This document shows, one piece after another, positions 44,100 to 52,450 of a stretch of 53,653 nucleotides of DNA (position 1 is its first letter; each line of letters begins with the position of its first letter). The position numbers and the translations under genes are program-made. Origin of the DNA: JBLHKS01 sp047620505 (GTDB lineage Bacteria > Verrucomicrobiota > Verrucomicrobiia > Verrucomicrobiales > DEV007); NCBI GenBank assembly GCA_047620505.1, contig JBLHKS010000023.1:1-53653 (forward strand), read 5' to 3'. The notes beneath the pieces are model-generated. The model made no database searches. It was not told the origin of the DNA and was given only the letters and a program-made list of their open reading frames with translations.

Positions 44100-44459
44100 T
44101 GATTTGGGATTTGTATGGATTGCAGGACAATCTGCAGCCGGAATCATTTTAGATCAAAAATTGACCGAAAAGTAAAGAATCTTTTCACATTACGCGCGAT
44201 TCTGAGTCGTCATTTCTGGAGATTTCACTCACTTGATACTCAAATCAAGGAATAATCTGGAATCTTTGGTTATTTATGGAAATTAAGATCACTTAACTAC
44301 CGTTGCATTTCCATTCTGTTCAGTTTCTATGCATTCAAGGCGAAAAGCGTTTAGCGACAGCCTGTTAGCTTTCAGAATTCGAGAACTGCGGGAATCTGAG
44401 GCTCTCACCTCACCGCTAAACTTCAGGAAATCAGCAGCTGCTGGCCAAATCCCAAAACC
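44100..44459. other. AT-rich divergent intergenic region
   Basis: This 360-bp gap separates the leftward small-protein gene from the rightward 2-keto-3-deoxygalactonokinase gene and is clearly richer in A/T than the genes. It probably contains both promoters. On the plus strand TTGACC (44161) and TTGATA (44234) are possible -35-like hexamers, but no strong matching -10 was seen. It ends with an iterated palindrome 16 bp before the kinase start. No gene or RNA was recognised in it. Confidence 0.4.
44432..44443. repeat. Iterated palindrome copy, intergenic (perfect 12-mer)
   Basis: This CAGCAGCTGCTG lies 16 bp before the ATG of the 2-keto-3-deoxygalactonokinase gene. It sits roughly where a ribosome-binding site would be, though the sequence itself is not Shine-Dalgarno-like. 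In mRNA it could form a 6-bp self-complementary stem or pair with another copy. Confidence 0.9.
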
Positions 44460-45347
44460 ATGGACCAAACCACTGAGAAAATGATCACAGCCGATTGGGG
44501 CTCGACCAACCTGCGTGCTTCGCTCATCGCAGAGGACGGCGCTGTCATCGATCGCCGGGAAGCGCCGCTGGGCATTCGATCCGTCGGCGAGCGCTCTTTC
44601 GAATCGATTATGGAAGAGGTCTGCGGCGACTGGCTCGGTCGCGGGTTGCCGGTTTTGCTCAGCGGGATGATCGGGAGTCGCGAAGGCTGGGTCGAAGTTC
44701 CCTACGTCGATACGCCGGCCGGAACGACGGAAATCGCAGCGGCGCTTCACCGATTCGATTCTGAGATTGCGATCGTCCCTGGCCTCCGTCATCTCAACGA
44801 AAACGGAACCGCCGACGTGATGCGCGGAGAGGAAACTCAGGTCCTCGGGGCTCTCGCTCAGACCGGTCCGGATGCGCTGATCTGCATCCCCGGCACGCAT
44901 TCGAAATGGATTCTCTGCCGCGATGGCCAGGTTTCCGCATTCCGAACCTGGGTAACCGGCGAAGCCTTCGAACTTCTCAGCAAAAGCCCGCTCCTCGCCA
45001 AAGGAAACGCAGCCGATCCGGACGGCGACGCGTTTTTGCGCGGGCTGGATCACTCGAATCTGGACGGCGGAATGCTTCACCAGATTTTTCTCGGTCGGAC
45101 CGACATGCTGATGGGAAAAATCGACGCAGCGGACCTCCCCAGCCTGCTGTCTGGAATCCTGATCGGCGGCGAAATCCGCGAAGCGATCAACTGGGCGGAA
45201 ACCGACGGCGGAGTCGCTTTGTTCGGCGCGGGCGAGACCGTTCTGCGTTTTTACGAGCGCGCGTTTGCCCATTTCGGCCTGAAATCGCAAAGACTCGATG
45301 GCGATCTCCAGGCTGCGGGCGCGTTTCGCCTGCAAAACTCCGAGTGA
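44460..45347 (+). CDS. dgoK: 2-dehydro-3-deoxygalactonokinase (DgoK family)
   Basis: The 295-residue protein begins MDQTTEKMITADWGSTNLRAS; an internal ATG at 44481 (MITADWGSTN) is an equally good start for the family. The N-terminal phosphate-binding motif DWGSTNLRA and the later IPGTHSKWILCRDG and TWVTGEAFELL are typical of DgoK. It phosphorylates 2-keto-3-deoxygalactonate in the De Ley-Doudoroff galactonate route. The partner aldolase (DgoA) is not in the window. No transporter or regulator is adjacent. Confidence 0.88.
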   Translation: MDQTTEKMITADWGSTNLRASLIAEDGAVIDRREAPLGIRSVGERSFESIMEEVCGDWLGRGLPVLLSGMIGSREGWVEVPYVDTPAGTTEIAAALHRFDSEIAIVPGLRHLNENGTADVMRGEETQVLGALAQTGPDALICIPGTHSKWILCRDGQVSAFRTWVTGEAFELLSKSPLLAKGNAADPDGDAFLRGLDHSNLDGGMLHQIFLGRTDMLMGKIDAADLPSLLSGILIGGEIREAINWAETDGGVALFGAGETVLRFYERAFAHFGLKSQRLDGDLQAAGAFRLQNSE

Positions 45348-45380
45348 CACGGGTCGAGTTCTGCGCTTGTTAGAGCGCGG

Positions 45381-47375
45381 ATGATCTCCCTTCAGGAATT
45401 CACGCCAGGCGGGATGCTGGCTCAGGAAATGCACGACTTGTTCTCCGATTCGGGGAAGCTCTCAAAGTCGCCCGATTTCGAGTACCGGCCCGAGCAGCAG
45501 GAAATGGCCACCGCCGTTGCCGAAGCCTTGGTCGGATCCGAGCCGCTCATCGTCGAAGCCGGCACTGGCGTCGGCAAGTCGCTCGCCTACCTCGTCCCGG
45601 CGCTGACCCACGGGCTTGAAACCGGCCGCAAAGTCGTCGTCTCGACTCACACGATCAATTTGCAGGAGCAGCTCGTCCGCAAAGACATCCCGATCGTCCG
45701 CAAGCTGCTTGATCAGGAATTCAAGGCCGTTCTTTACAAGGGCAGACGGAATTACATCTGTCCTAACCGGCTCAAAATCGCGATGCAAGGGGCCGGCGAC
45801 CTTTTCAGTTCGAGCGACTCCGCCGAACTCGAGGCGCTCTGGGCCTGGTGCGAGACGACGAAGGACGGCAGCCTCGCCGATCTCGATTTCCAGCCGCAGC
45901 CGCGAATCTGGACTCAGGTCTGCAGCGAGCCTCACATTTGCACGCTTGGAAAATGCGGCCACACGCGCTGTTTTTACCAGAAAATTCGCCGCGATGTTCT
46001 CGATGCCCACATCGTAGTTGTGAATCACACGCTGCTGTTCACGCTACTAAGCTCGCAAGAGGACGTTTCGGATGACGACGACAGCGGCCTGCTGTTTCCC
46101 AACGACCTCGCGATCATCGACGAAGCTCACACCCTGGAAAACGTCGCCGCCAAGCAGCTTGGCATGAGCGTCAGCTACAGCGGGCTGCGTTTCCTCGTTA
46201 ACCGCCTCTACAACCCGCGTTCGCGCAAGGGCCTCTTTCAGCTCGCGCGTCAGCCGGAAGCGGTGAGCGCGACGGCCGGATTGCTCGAAGGAATGGAGGA
46301 TTTTTTCCACGATGTAGAGGAATCCTGCCATTTTCGCGGCCCCGCGCGGGAGTTTCGCGTCCGTGACGGTGGCCTCTGCGAAGACACGCTCTCCCAGCAG
46401 CTGCTGAAGGTTCAGCAACTCGCCGCCTCGACCTCAGACAAGGTCGACAAGGAAGGTCTTCAGCTAGAACTCGCCGACATCGCCCGCCAGCTGCGTGACG
46501 CGCGCCTCACGGTGGCGACGTTCCTCGACCTCTCCGCTGAAGAGCACGTTTATTGGGTAGAACGCAGTGGTCCGGATCACAACTTCAACGTCACGCTCAA
46601 CGCCGCGCCGCTCGATATTTCTGATCGCCTTCGTTACCTCTTTTTCCAGAAAGGCCGCCGCTGCGTGCTCACCAGCGCGACTCTCGGCGTTGGCGACGAA
46701 GACCTGAGTTATTTTCGGAATCGCGTCGGGGCTGAGCGCTCTAACGCGTTGCGGATCGGCAGCCCTTTCGATTATCAGAAGCAGATGACGCTCTACCTTC
46801 TGCGCTCGATCGTTCCGCCGAACGACCCGAAATACGAGGAGCAGCTGCAGCACTGGATCGGCCATTTTCTTGACCTTTCCGACGGCCACGCATTCGTCCT
46901 TTTCACGAGTTATCGGCTCATGGATCGCATCGCCACCGCAATGAGCGATTATTTTGCCGAGCGCGATTGGGAACTCCTGATCCACGGAAAAAGCGGCTCG
47001 CGCTCCGTCATTCTGGATCGCTTCCGCGAGGCGAAATCGGCCGTGCTTTTTGGTACCGATAGTTTCTGGACCGGCGTTGACGTCCCTGGCGACTCGCTGT
47101 CCAACGTGATGATCACCCGGCTCCCTTTCGCCGTCCCGGATCATCCGCTTACCGAAGCGAGGCTCGAGCAGATCGAAGAACGCGGCGGAAATTCGTTTTC
47201 CGAATACTCGACGCCCGAAGCGATCCTCAAACTCCGCCAAGGCATCGGCCGACTGATCCGATCGAAGCGCGACAACGGAATTGCCGTGATTCTGGACAAC
47301 CGGATTCTCGGCAAAAGCTACGGCAAAGCCTTTCTCCGCGCGTTGCCGGACGCGAAAATCGAGGTGATTCGCTAA
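45381..47375 (+). CDS. DinG/XPD-like ATP-dependent DNA helicase
   Basis: The 664-residue SF2 helicase has motif I GTGVGKS (residues 61-67), motif Ia VVVSTHTINLQEQ, and DEAH at 247-250. The Fe-S cluster cysteines are in RNYICPNRL and HICTLGKCGHTRCFYQ (four Cys), and the C-terminal motif VI is RQGIGRLIRSKRD. It unwinds DNA 5'-3' and acts on R-loops or recombination intermediates. Architecture and length fit DinG without an exonuclease domain. It overlaps the following convergent gene by 4 bp. The palindrome at 46395 is read SQQLLK, and a partial copy (GAGCAGCTGCAG) is at 46840. Confidence 0.92.
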   Translation: MISLQEFTPGGMLAQEMHDLFSDSGKLSKSPDFEYRPEQQEMATAVAEALVGSEPLIVEAGTGVGKSLAYLVPALTHGLETGRKVVVSTHTINLQEQLVRKDIPIVRKLLDQEFKAVLYKGRRNYICPNRLKIAMQGAGDLFSSSDSAELEALWAWCETTKDGSLADLDFQPQPRIWTQVCSEPHICTLGKCGHTRCFYQKIRRDVLDAHIVVVNHTLLFTLLSSQEDVSDDDDSGLLFPNDLAIIDEAHTLENVAAKQLGMSVSYSGLRFLVNRLYNPRSRKGLFQLARQPEAVSATAGLLEGMEDFFHDVEESCHFRGPAREFRVRDGGLCEDTLSQQLLKVQQLAASTSDKVDKEGLQLELADIARQLRDARLTVATFLDLSAEEHVYWVERSGPDHNFNVTLNAAPLDISDRLRYLFFQKGRRCVLTSATLGVGDEDLSYFRNRVGAERSNALRIGSPFDYQKQMTLYLLRSIVPPNDPKYEEQLQHWIGHFLDLSDGHAFVLFTSYRLMDRIATAMSDYFAERDWELLIHGKSGSRSVILDRFREAKSAVLFGTDSFWTGVDVPGDSLSNVMITRLPFAVPDHPLTEARLEQIEERGGNSFSEYSTPEAILKLRQGIGRLIRSKRDNGIAVILDNRILGKSYGKAFLRALPDAKIEVIR

Positions 47376-47755
47376 ATCGAGATTAAATGGATCTGGAGAC
47401 CGATGCCGAGGACTACGAGGACTGAAAATCCAAGCCCGACGCCAAATAAAGTGCCCCGTGCCGCCCTCGAAAACGCCTCACCGCGAATCGCGATCGAGTA
47501 CATTTCGACCAACGGCCCAAGGCAGTAAGCCACGTTCGCGCCGATGCCGAAGATAACGACTCCGATGATCATCATCGGCACAGCGAATAGGAGTTCGGCG
47601 CTGAACAGAAGCCCCAGCACCAAAAGCACGACGTTGTAGATCAGCCGGTATTTTTCCCACTCAATAACGGCTGTTTTGACTGCGGAAACGGACGAATCAA
47701 CGGTTAGCTCAGAATCGGGAGCCGCGTAGGGATTGATGGGCGCAGGATCGTTCAC
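47372..47755 (-). CDS. Small membrane protein with NPYAAP N-terminus
   Basis: The 127-residue protein starts MNDPAPINPYAAPDSEL, a short motif common to many planctomycetal and verrucomicrobial membrane proteins. It has about three TM segments: IYNVVLLVLGLLFSAELLF, VPMMIIGVVIFGIGANVAY and LGFSVLVVLGIGLQIHLI. No enzymatic motif is visible. Function is unknown. It is 36 bp downstream of the large cytochrome-type gene on the same strand and may be co-transcribed with it. Confidence 0.75.
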   Translation of the reverse strand: MNDPAPINPYAAPDSELTVDSSVSAVKTAVIEWEKYRLIYNVVLLVLGLLFSAELLFAVPMMIIGVVIFGIGANVAYCLGPLVEMYSIAIRGEAFSRAARGTLFGVGLGFSVLVVLGIGLQIHLISI

Positions 47756-47791
47756 AGCGGAAGCTTAGTTCCGAATGGGATCGATTTCATA

Positions 47792-50089
47792 TCACTCGTA
47801 AAGAAACTCCTGCTGACGAAGAAGGTAAGCCACGACAGCGCGCCAAGCGCGAATTGAGTAATCGGGGTCAGGCATTCTTCCGGCATCACCGCCGCCGCAA
47901 AAATAGCTCTCGAGCGGCTCGAACCGGTCTTTGGCGTTCGCGTCTGCGAGGACCCCGGCGAAAAGACCGAACGTCCGATCGACTTCTGGATGATCGATCG
48001 CGTCGAAGCGCCCCAGCAGCTGCTGGTGGAGGAAAACGATCGCCTCGCGGATTTTCCGGTCGTTTTCATCGTTCGAACCCGGCAAAATTCCCGGCTCCAT
48101 CTTTGGAAACAGACTCCGATCCGCCGGTTCCAAGGTGAAATCGCGGCCAGTGAATTTGCAGGCAACGTCGTTCGCCATGATCCGCTGAATCGCGCCCATC
48201 CCGCCGCTCGGATCGGCGATCCGTTCCGTTACCGCTTTCGAGTCGATCCCGCCGTAGAGAATCTTGAAGTGAGCGCCCAGCTTGCCCCAGGGCTCGCCGA
48301 AAATCGCAGCGATTTTGCGATCGAGTTGCTCTGGCGACAGCATTCGAGCTAAGCCGATATCGTGGAGTTCGGCCTCTCGATTCGGGTCCGCAATCGCGCC
48401 AGCCAAGCCGTCACCGCGATAAAAATTCGAAGCCGCCAGCTCCTTGATCGCGGTTTTTAGATTAAAATCGTCGGCGGCGAATTTCCGGGCGATCTCTGCA
48501 AATTTATCCCGTTGCGCGATCCAGGCTCGATGCGTCGCAGTGAATAGTGGATCTTCCGAATCTTCAGGAGCGCGCAACGCCGTTCGGCCAGTCAGGACGT
48601 ACCAAACGTGCTCGACCATCGCCACGGCGAACCGAGGATCTTTCGCCGTGCGCTCGCCCAACCACTGAATCGCCCGCCAGCGTTCGTTAGTCGGGAGGTC
48701 CTCGCCCTCGAATCCGGCACCGAACATATCTTCGAACCAACCGTCCTTGCGTGGCCCGTAAATTCCGCTGCCATCGACCTTGTAGTAGTCCTGAAAAATG
48801 CCTGCGACCGGGTCGACGATTCGATGGCAAACGACGCAGTCTGAGGCTTCCATCGTCGGCACTTCGTACTTCGCCGTGATCGCAGCAGCGTCGTTCACGC
48901 GCGGAGCCAGCTGCATAACGTCGATACCAAGAAAATGCTGAAAATACATCCGGGCGCGAAGCCGATTGCGGTTCGTCTCGGTCGTCGGGTAGCGCTTCAG
49001 GTACTGAAATGTGCTCAGCAGACCGGCGTGCGGATAAAATCCAGTTGGCGACTCCATGTCGCTGCGCTTGTCGCGGCTGACCAACGCCTTAAGCTGGACT
49101 GAAACAAACTCAAGGGGGTCCTCCGGATCTTCAAAACGCTCTTCCAATTCCTCAAAAATCCCGTAGCCGCGAGACGTGAACGGCGAAACCATGATGTAGT
49201 CAGCCGTGACGATTTCCGTGAACGATCGGTCGTTGCGGACGATGTGATTGATCAACTCGAGCGGCTCGCGAAGCATCGCTTCGCGGTAGTCGTCGTAGAG
49301 TTTATAACGGGCTTTCTGCTGAGCTTTTTCGTCACCGACATGCGTCAGATCGTACTTTTGCGCCCAGCCGCGCGTCGTACTGAAATGCTCGTACGACAAC
49401 GCCCGTTCCGGCACGCCGTCGTAGCCACGCGTCAAGAAAATATCGTTGAACGCCTCCGACAGCCGCTCGTAAAAGGGTTCCTCGGTCATCACCGAATCGA
49501 GAACGGTTCCAAGCGCCTCAAGTCCGCCGCTTTCGATCGCCTTCAGCTCAGTTTGACTCGGCAACCGGCCAGCCAGCGAAAGCGTCAAGCGCCTGAGCAA
49601 CTTGCGATTCTCCAACATCGCGATCCCATCCCAGAAAGGCCCCTGCTCGTACGCCGGTTCAATCCCAGCAGCTGCTGGAGCCGGTTCACCGTTCGCAACT
49701 CTAACAAAGCGCTCAAAAATACGGAACTCCGCCGACCCTCGGCTTAGCACATCGCCGCCTTCGTGGTCGATCTCATCGGTTACCTTGAGCAAGGCCAGCC
49801 ACTCGTCTTCTCCCTCTTCTCGCAACTTGGCGATTTTCAAAAACGCCGCCCGGTTGTGGCTCAGCGACTCAGCTTTCTTTTCCGAAGAATCGCGCGCTGG
49901 ATCCTGAAGAATGAACTTCGTCTCCTCCGCATCGCCGCCAGATTTGTGGCATTTCAGACAGGTTTTGGCACCGACTCTCGGCCAAACTTGATTGGCGAAA
50001 AAATCCGGTGCCGGGAGCGGCAAATCCTCGCCGAAGGCAGGAATCAGAAGGCCAAAAAACAGTGCGAGATTTAGAGCGGAGAATTTCAT
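47792..50089 (-). CDS. Secreted DUF1549/DUF1592-type cytochrome-like protein
   Basis: The ATG at 50089 opens a signal (MKFSALNLALFFGLLIPAFG) and gives 765 residues. A c-type heme motif CLKCH lies at ~45, with an acidic region after it. RRLTLSLAGRLPSQTELKAI resembles DUF1549, EPLELINHIVRNDRSFTEIV resembles DUF1592, and SDCVVCHRIVDPVAG is a second CxxCH as in DUF1588. Such proteins are frequent in PVC genomes next to exported, often Tat-dependent partners, and are poorly understood. Palindromes are at 48014 (HQQLLG) and 49666 (PAAAGIE, in a linker), both perfect 14-mers. Confidence 0.85.
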   Translation of the reverse strand: MKFSALNLALFFGLLIPAFGEDLPLPAPDFFANQVWPRVGAKTCLKCHKSGGDAEETKFILQDPARDSSEKKAESLSHNRAAFLKIAKLREEGEDEWLALLKVTDEIDHEGGDVLSRGSAEFRIFERFVRVANGEPAPAAAGIEPAYEQGPFWDGIAMLENRKLLRRLTLSLAGRLPSQTELKAIESGGLEALGTVLDSVMTEEPFYERLSEAFNDIFLTRGYDGVPERALSYEHFSTTRGWAQKYDLTHVGDEKAQQKARYKLYDDYREAMLREPLELINHIVRNDRSFTEIVTADYIMVSPFTSRGYGIFEELEERFEDPEDPLEFVSVQLKALVSRDKRSDMESPTGFYPHAGLLSTFQYLKRYPTTETNRNRLRARMYFQHFLGIDVMQLAPRVNDAAAITAKYEVPTMEASDCVVCHRIVDPVAGIFQDYYKVDGSGIYGPRKDGWFEDMFGAGFEGEDLPTNERWRAIQWLGERTAKDPRFAVAMVEHVWYVLTGRTALRAPEDSEDPLFTATHRAWIAQRDKFAEIARKFAADDFNLKTAIKELAASNFYRGDGLAGAIADPNREAELHDIGLARMLSPEQLDRKIAAIFGEPWGKLGAHFKILYGGIDSKAVTERIADPSGGMGAIQRIMANDVACKFTGRDFTLEPADRSLFPKMEPGILPGSNDENDRKIREAIVFLHQQLLGRFDAIDHPEVDRTFGLFAGVLADANAKDRFEPLESYFCGGGDAGRMPDPDYSIRAWRAVVAYLLRQQEFLYE

Positions 50090-50127
50090 CGAGAGCCAAC
50101 CCGAAACACGCTTCTGCACTGGCAAGC

Positions 50128-50847
50128 TTATCGCTGAAGCGCTTTCACTTCCGCGATGAATTCAGCAAAGGATTGAAGGTAGTCGCGTTGCGCCGCCAAG
50201 TAGCTGGCTTGGATCGGCACGGGAACTACGAGCTGGAGTTGGTCCTTTTTCATGATCTCAGTCTGTTGCTGGGAGATCCCCTCCTCCATCGTCAGCAGAT
50301 GTTTACGTGCGATCCGATCGCCTTCAGCCAGAACCTGTCGCCAACGATCCTTTGCGGTGTTTTTCACGCCTAACAAGCGAAGTCGACTGCTCGAGAATTC
50401 CGAATCTTCGTAAGCTTCTTGTGAAGGAAACAAAAAGTCGGGCCGTTCGCCATCATCGACTTTGGCCTGCGCCGTGAATTCAATCCCGTTCTGCCTCAAA
50501 ACCTCAGCCACGTGATACTGGAGCGCCCCGCCCGCCCGCGAAACCCGGCTCTGCCGAAGCGACATCGAAAATCGCAGAAACTCATCGACATCGATCTCGC
50601 CGTCCGCGCCGCGAAACTCGGTTTCCAGCTTCCGCTCGATTTTACGGCGTTCCCATTGCCGAAACGCAATCTCTTCGACCTCCATCCAAGTGACCAGCGC
50701 GCCATCCGGATCGGCGACCGGATCGACGGCCTTCAGCCGCTCCCGAACCGCGGCCGAAACTTCGCGGCCCGTCGGAAGTTTCTCTGGATGCGTCTGAGCG
50801 AACTCCTCGCCCAGAGCCTTGCCTATCGCCGCTTGATCGCGCTCCAC
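50128..50847 (-). CDS. Type II restriction endonuclease, EcoRII C-terminal family
   Basis: The C-terminal part matches the EcoRII catalytic domain (PF09019): SRAGGALQYHVAEVL, RPDFLFPSQEAYED, LLGVKNTAKDRWRQVL and EGISQQQTEIM. With GTG 50847 as start (239 residues), Tyr146, Lys162 and Lys166 align with the catalytic Tyr308, Lys324 and Lys328 that I recall for EcoRII. The N-terminal effector domain of EcoRII is absent, so it may cut at single sites. An ATG at 50988 would add a hydrophobic, signal-like stretch that is unlikely in a restriction enzyme and would extend toward the methylase. It is divergent from the cognate methylase. The usual target of the family is CCWGG-like; here it is not established. 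Confidence 0.88.
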   Translation of the reverse strand: MERDQAAIGKALGEEFAQTHPEKLPTGREVSAAVRERLKAVDPVADPDGALVTWMEVEEIAFRQWERRKIERKLETEFRGADGEIDVDEFLRFSMSLRQSRVSRAGGALQYHVAEVLRQNGIEFTAQAKVDDGERPDFLFPSQEAYEDSEFSSSRLRLLGVKNTAKDRWRQVLAEGDRIARKHLLTMEEGISQQQTEIMKKDQLQLVVPVPIQASYLAAQRDYLQSFAEFIAEVKALQR

Positions 50848-51028
50848 CTGCCCAGAAACCTCGGCCGCTAGAGCCAGAACCAGCAGAACCCTGACAGGTT
50901 TCAAATTGACCCGGGTAAAAAATCGGCCAATCTGGCCAGCAATGCCTCCCCCCGTCCAGGAAGCCCGATCGAAGGGCCGCAAATTCATCAATCAGCAAAA
51001 TCCGGCTTCGCATTCAGGCAAGGGGAAA

Positions 51029-52039
51029 TTGACCGCCGTTTTTGACTTCATCGACCTCTTCGCCGGCATCGGCGGGACGCGCCGAGGATTCGAGGCAGCC
51101 GGCGGGCGTTGCGTTTTCACCAGCGAATGGGACCGGTTTGCAAACCAGACTTACAAGGCTAACTATCTTAATGATCACGGAATCGCCGGGGACATCTCGA
51201 AAATCAACGCATCGGACATTCCCGATCACGACGTCCTCGTCGCCGGCTTTCCCTGCCAGCCGTTCAGCCTTGCCGGTGTGAGCAAAAAGAATAGCCTCGG
51301 ACGCAGCCACGGTTTCGCCGACAAGACCCAGGGCACGCTGTTTTTCGACATCGCTCGAATCCTCGCCGAGAAGCGCCCGCGCGCTTTTCTCCTCGAAAAC
51401 GTTCGGCATCTCCAGCGACACGACCAAGGAAAAACCTTCGCCGTGATTCTGGAAACGCTGACGAAGGAACTCGGCTATCACGTGAGTTTTCGCGTGATCG
51501 ACGCCGCCTGCCTGGTGCCTCAGCATCGTGAGCGGATCTTCATCGTTGGATTCGCCGATCCGACTGACTTTGATTGGGATGCGATTTCCTGGCCGGAGAA
51601 TCCGCCGGCTCTCAAAACCGTTCTGCATCAGCCGGGCGAGACTGCCGACGACCCTTATACGGTTTCGAAAAGCGGTCGAACTCGTGCCGCGCCGAAATAC
51701 ACGCTCTCGGATAAACTCTGGACCTATCTTCAATCCTACGCCGAAAAACATCGGGCCAAAGGCAACGGATTCGGCTGCAGCGTCTTTGGGCCTGACGACC
51801 GCGCTCGGACGCTTTCAGCCCGCTACCACAAGGACGGCAGCGAGATTCTGATCCGCCAACACGGCGCAAATCCCCGCCGCCTGACACCTCGCGAATGCGC
51901 CAGGCTGATGGGATTTCCTAACGACTGGAAAATCCCGGTTTCCGACACCCAAGCCTACAAACAATTCGGCAACAGCGTCGTCCCGCCGGTTGTCGAGCGG
52001 ATCGCGAAACAACTTGGAGTGGAACTCGCTACAGACTGA
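51029..52039 (+). CDS. DNA (cytosine-5) methyltransferase, Dcm/M.EcoRII type
   Basis: With TTG 51029 as start (336 residues), the protein begins close to motif I, FIDLFAGIGGTRRGFEAAGG. Motif IV is FPCQPFSLAG with catalytic Cys76, motif VI LLENVRHLQRHD, motif VIII QHRERIFIVGF, and the C-terminal FGNSVVPPVVERIAKQL. ATG 50942 is an alternative start. The segment ENVRHLQRHDQGKTF is particularly Dcm/EcoRII-like. It pairs with the divergent EcoRII-type nuclease and protects host DNA. Neither gene carries the iterated palindrome, in contrast to most neighbours. Confidence 0.93.
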   Translation: MTAVFDFIDLFAGIGGTRRGFEAAGGRCVFTSEWDRFANQTYKANYLNDHGIAGDISKINASDIPDHDVLVAGFPCQPFSLAGVSKKNSLGRSHGFADKTQGTLFFDIARILAEKRPRAFLLENVRHLQRHDQGKTFAVILETLTKELGYHVSFRVIDAACLVPQHRERIFIVGFADPTDFDWDAISWPENPPALKTVLHQPGETADDPYTVSKSGRTRAAPKYTLSDKLWTYLQSYAEKHRAKGNGFGCSVFGPDDRARTLSARYHKDGSEILIRQHGANPRRLTPRECARLMGFPNDWKIPVSDTQAYKQFGNSVVPPVVERIAKQLGVELATD

Positions 52040-52053
52040 TGCAAAACCTCTGA

Positions 52054-52076
52054 AGACGGATGTGGACATCCGGTCT
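52054..52076. repeat. Short inverted repeat / hairpin
   Basis: The sequence AGACGGATGTGGACATCCGG-TCT forms a stem of ACGGATGT against ACATCCGGT with a one-base irregularity and a 2-base loop. It lies 14 bp after the methylase stop and could help terminate its transcript, but no T-run follows. Confidence 0.6.
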
Positions 52077-52122
52077 CCGCTGGAAACCACGATTGATTTC
52101 CCTGACGAAACTTGATTGGAGC

Positions 52123-52140
52123 ACGGACTTCCAAGTCCGT
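52123..52140. repeat. Perfect short inverted repeat ACGGACTT-CC-AAGTCCGT
   Basis: Eight-base perfect arms flank a 2-base centre, preceded by GGAGC. It resembles the previous hairpin in design (GGA-rich arm with GG/CC centre), so the two may belong to one repeat family that recurs elsewhere in the genome. Confidence 0.65.
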
Positions 52141-52205
52141 TTGCGAAGAGTCAGAACGAGTTTTGCAACAGTCTCACACGAAGTTCGCTACACAGTAGTT
52201 GTTGC

Positions 52206-52359
52206 TGTCATCCCGAGCCTGCCGAGGGACCTCAGCGATGACGTTTGACCCCGTGATACTCTGCAGCGCCACGAAATACAGCTGCAGGCGTGACCGACGC
52301 TATTGACCCACGTTCACCAATCCCCGCTCGTGAGGTCCCTCGGCAGGCTCGGGATGACA
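52206..52359. repeat. Long inverted repeat, 29-bp perfect arms, REP-like
   Basis: The left arm is 52206-52234 (begins TGTCATCCCGAGCC) and the right arm is 52331-52359 (begins TGAGGTCCCTCGGC). They are exact reverse complements over 29 bases, with 96 bp between. The arm sequence resembles the GTCATCCCGAG...GAGGGACCT repeats found dispersed in many bacterial genomes. The arrangement, two inverted units around a spacer, is like a REPIN or a small MITE-like element, but no target-site duplication was seen. Confidence 0.9.
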
Positions 52360-52450
52360 ATTCAGAGTGACGTTGGCAATTCGAAACCCAACTTGGAATC
52401 GAGCGCAATCCCACTCAGTGCGTTCCGACGAAAGTCTGTGGCGACTTCCG

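Larger units (their letters stand above)
52040..52450. other. Non-coding island between the methylase and folD with three inverted repeats
   Basis: No convincing gene was found in this 411-bp stretch, which separates the 3' end of the methylase from the 3' end of folD. It contains two short hairpins (52054-52076 and 52123-52140) and a pair of 29-bp inverted arms (52206-52359). The intervening sequence has several PstI/PvuII-like hexamers but no iterated 10-mer. It may serve as a terminator region, but the arms are far longer than needed for one. They look like a REP-type repetitive element. Confidence 0.7.

Noticed and set aside
44289..45434. 381-codon open frame on the minus strand
   Set aside because: It is antisense to the DgoK gene, which has clear family motifs; its translation is Arg/Ala-rich shadow sequence.
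32421..46852. GAGCAGCTGCAG at 32421 and 46840 as further palindrome copies
   Set aside because: They match only 9 bases of the core and lack the right half; they were not counted.
51014..51751. 245-codon open frame on the minus strand
   Set aside because: It is antisense to the C5-methylase, which has all catalytic motifs.
52206..52359. The long inverted repeat as a CRISPR unit or tRNA
   Set aside because: There are only two inverted arms without regularly repeated spacers, and no cloverleaf or CCA-end structure is visible.
52206..52359. The long inverted repeat as insertion-sequence ends
   Set aside because: The 96-bp spacer is too short to encode a transposase and no target-site duplication was seen.
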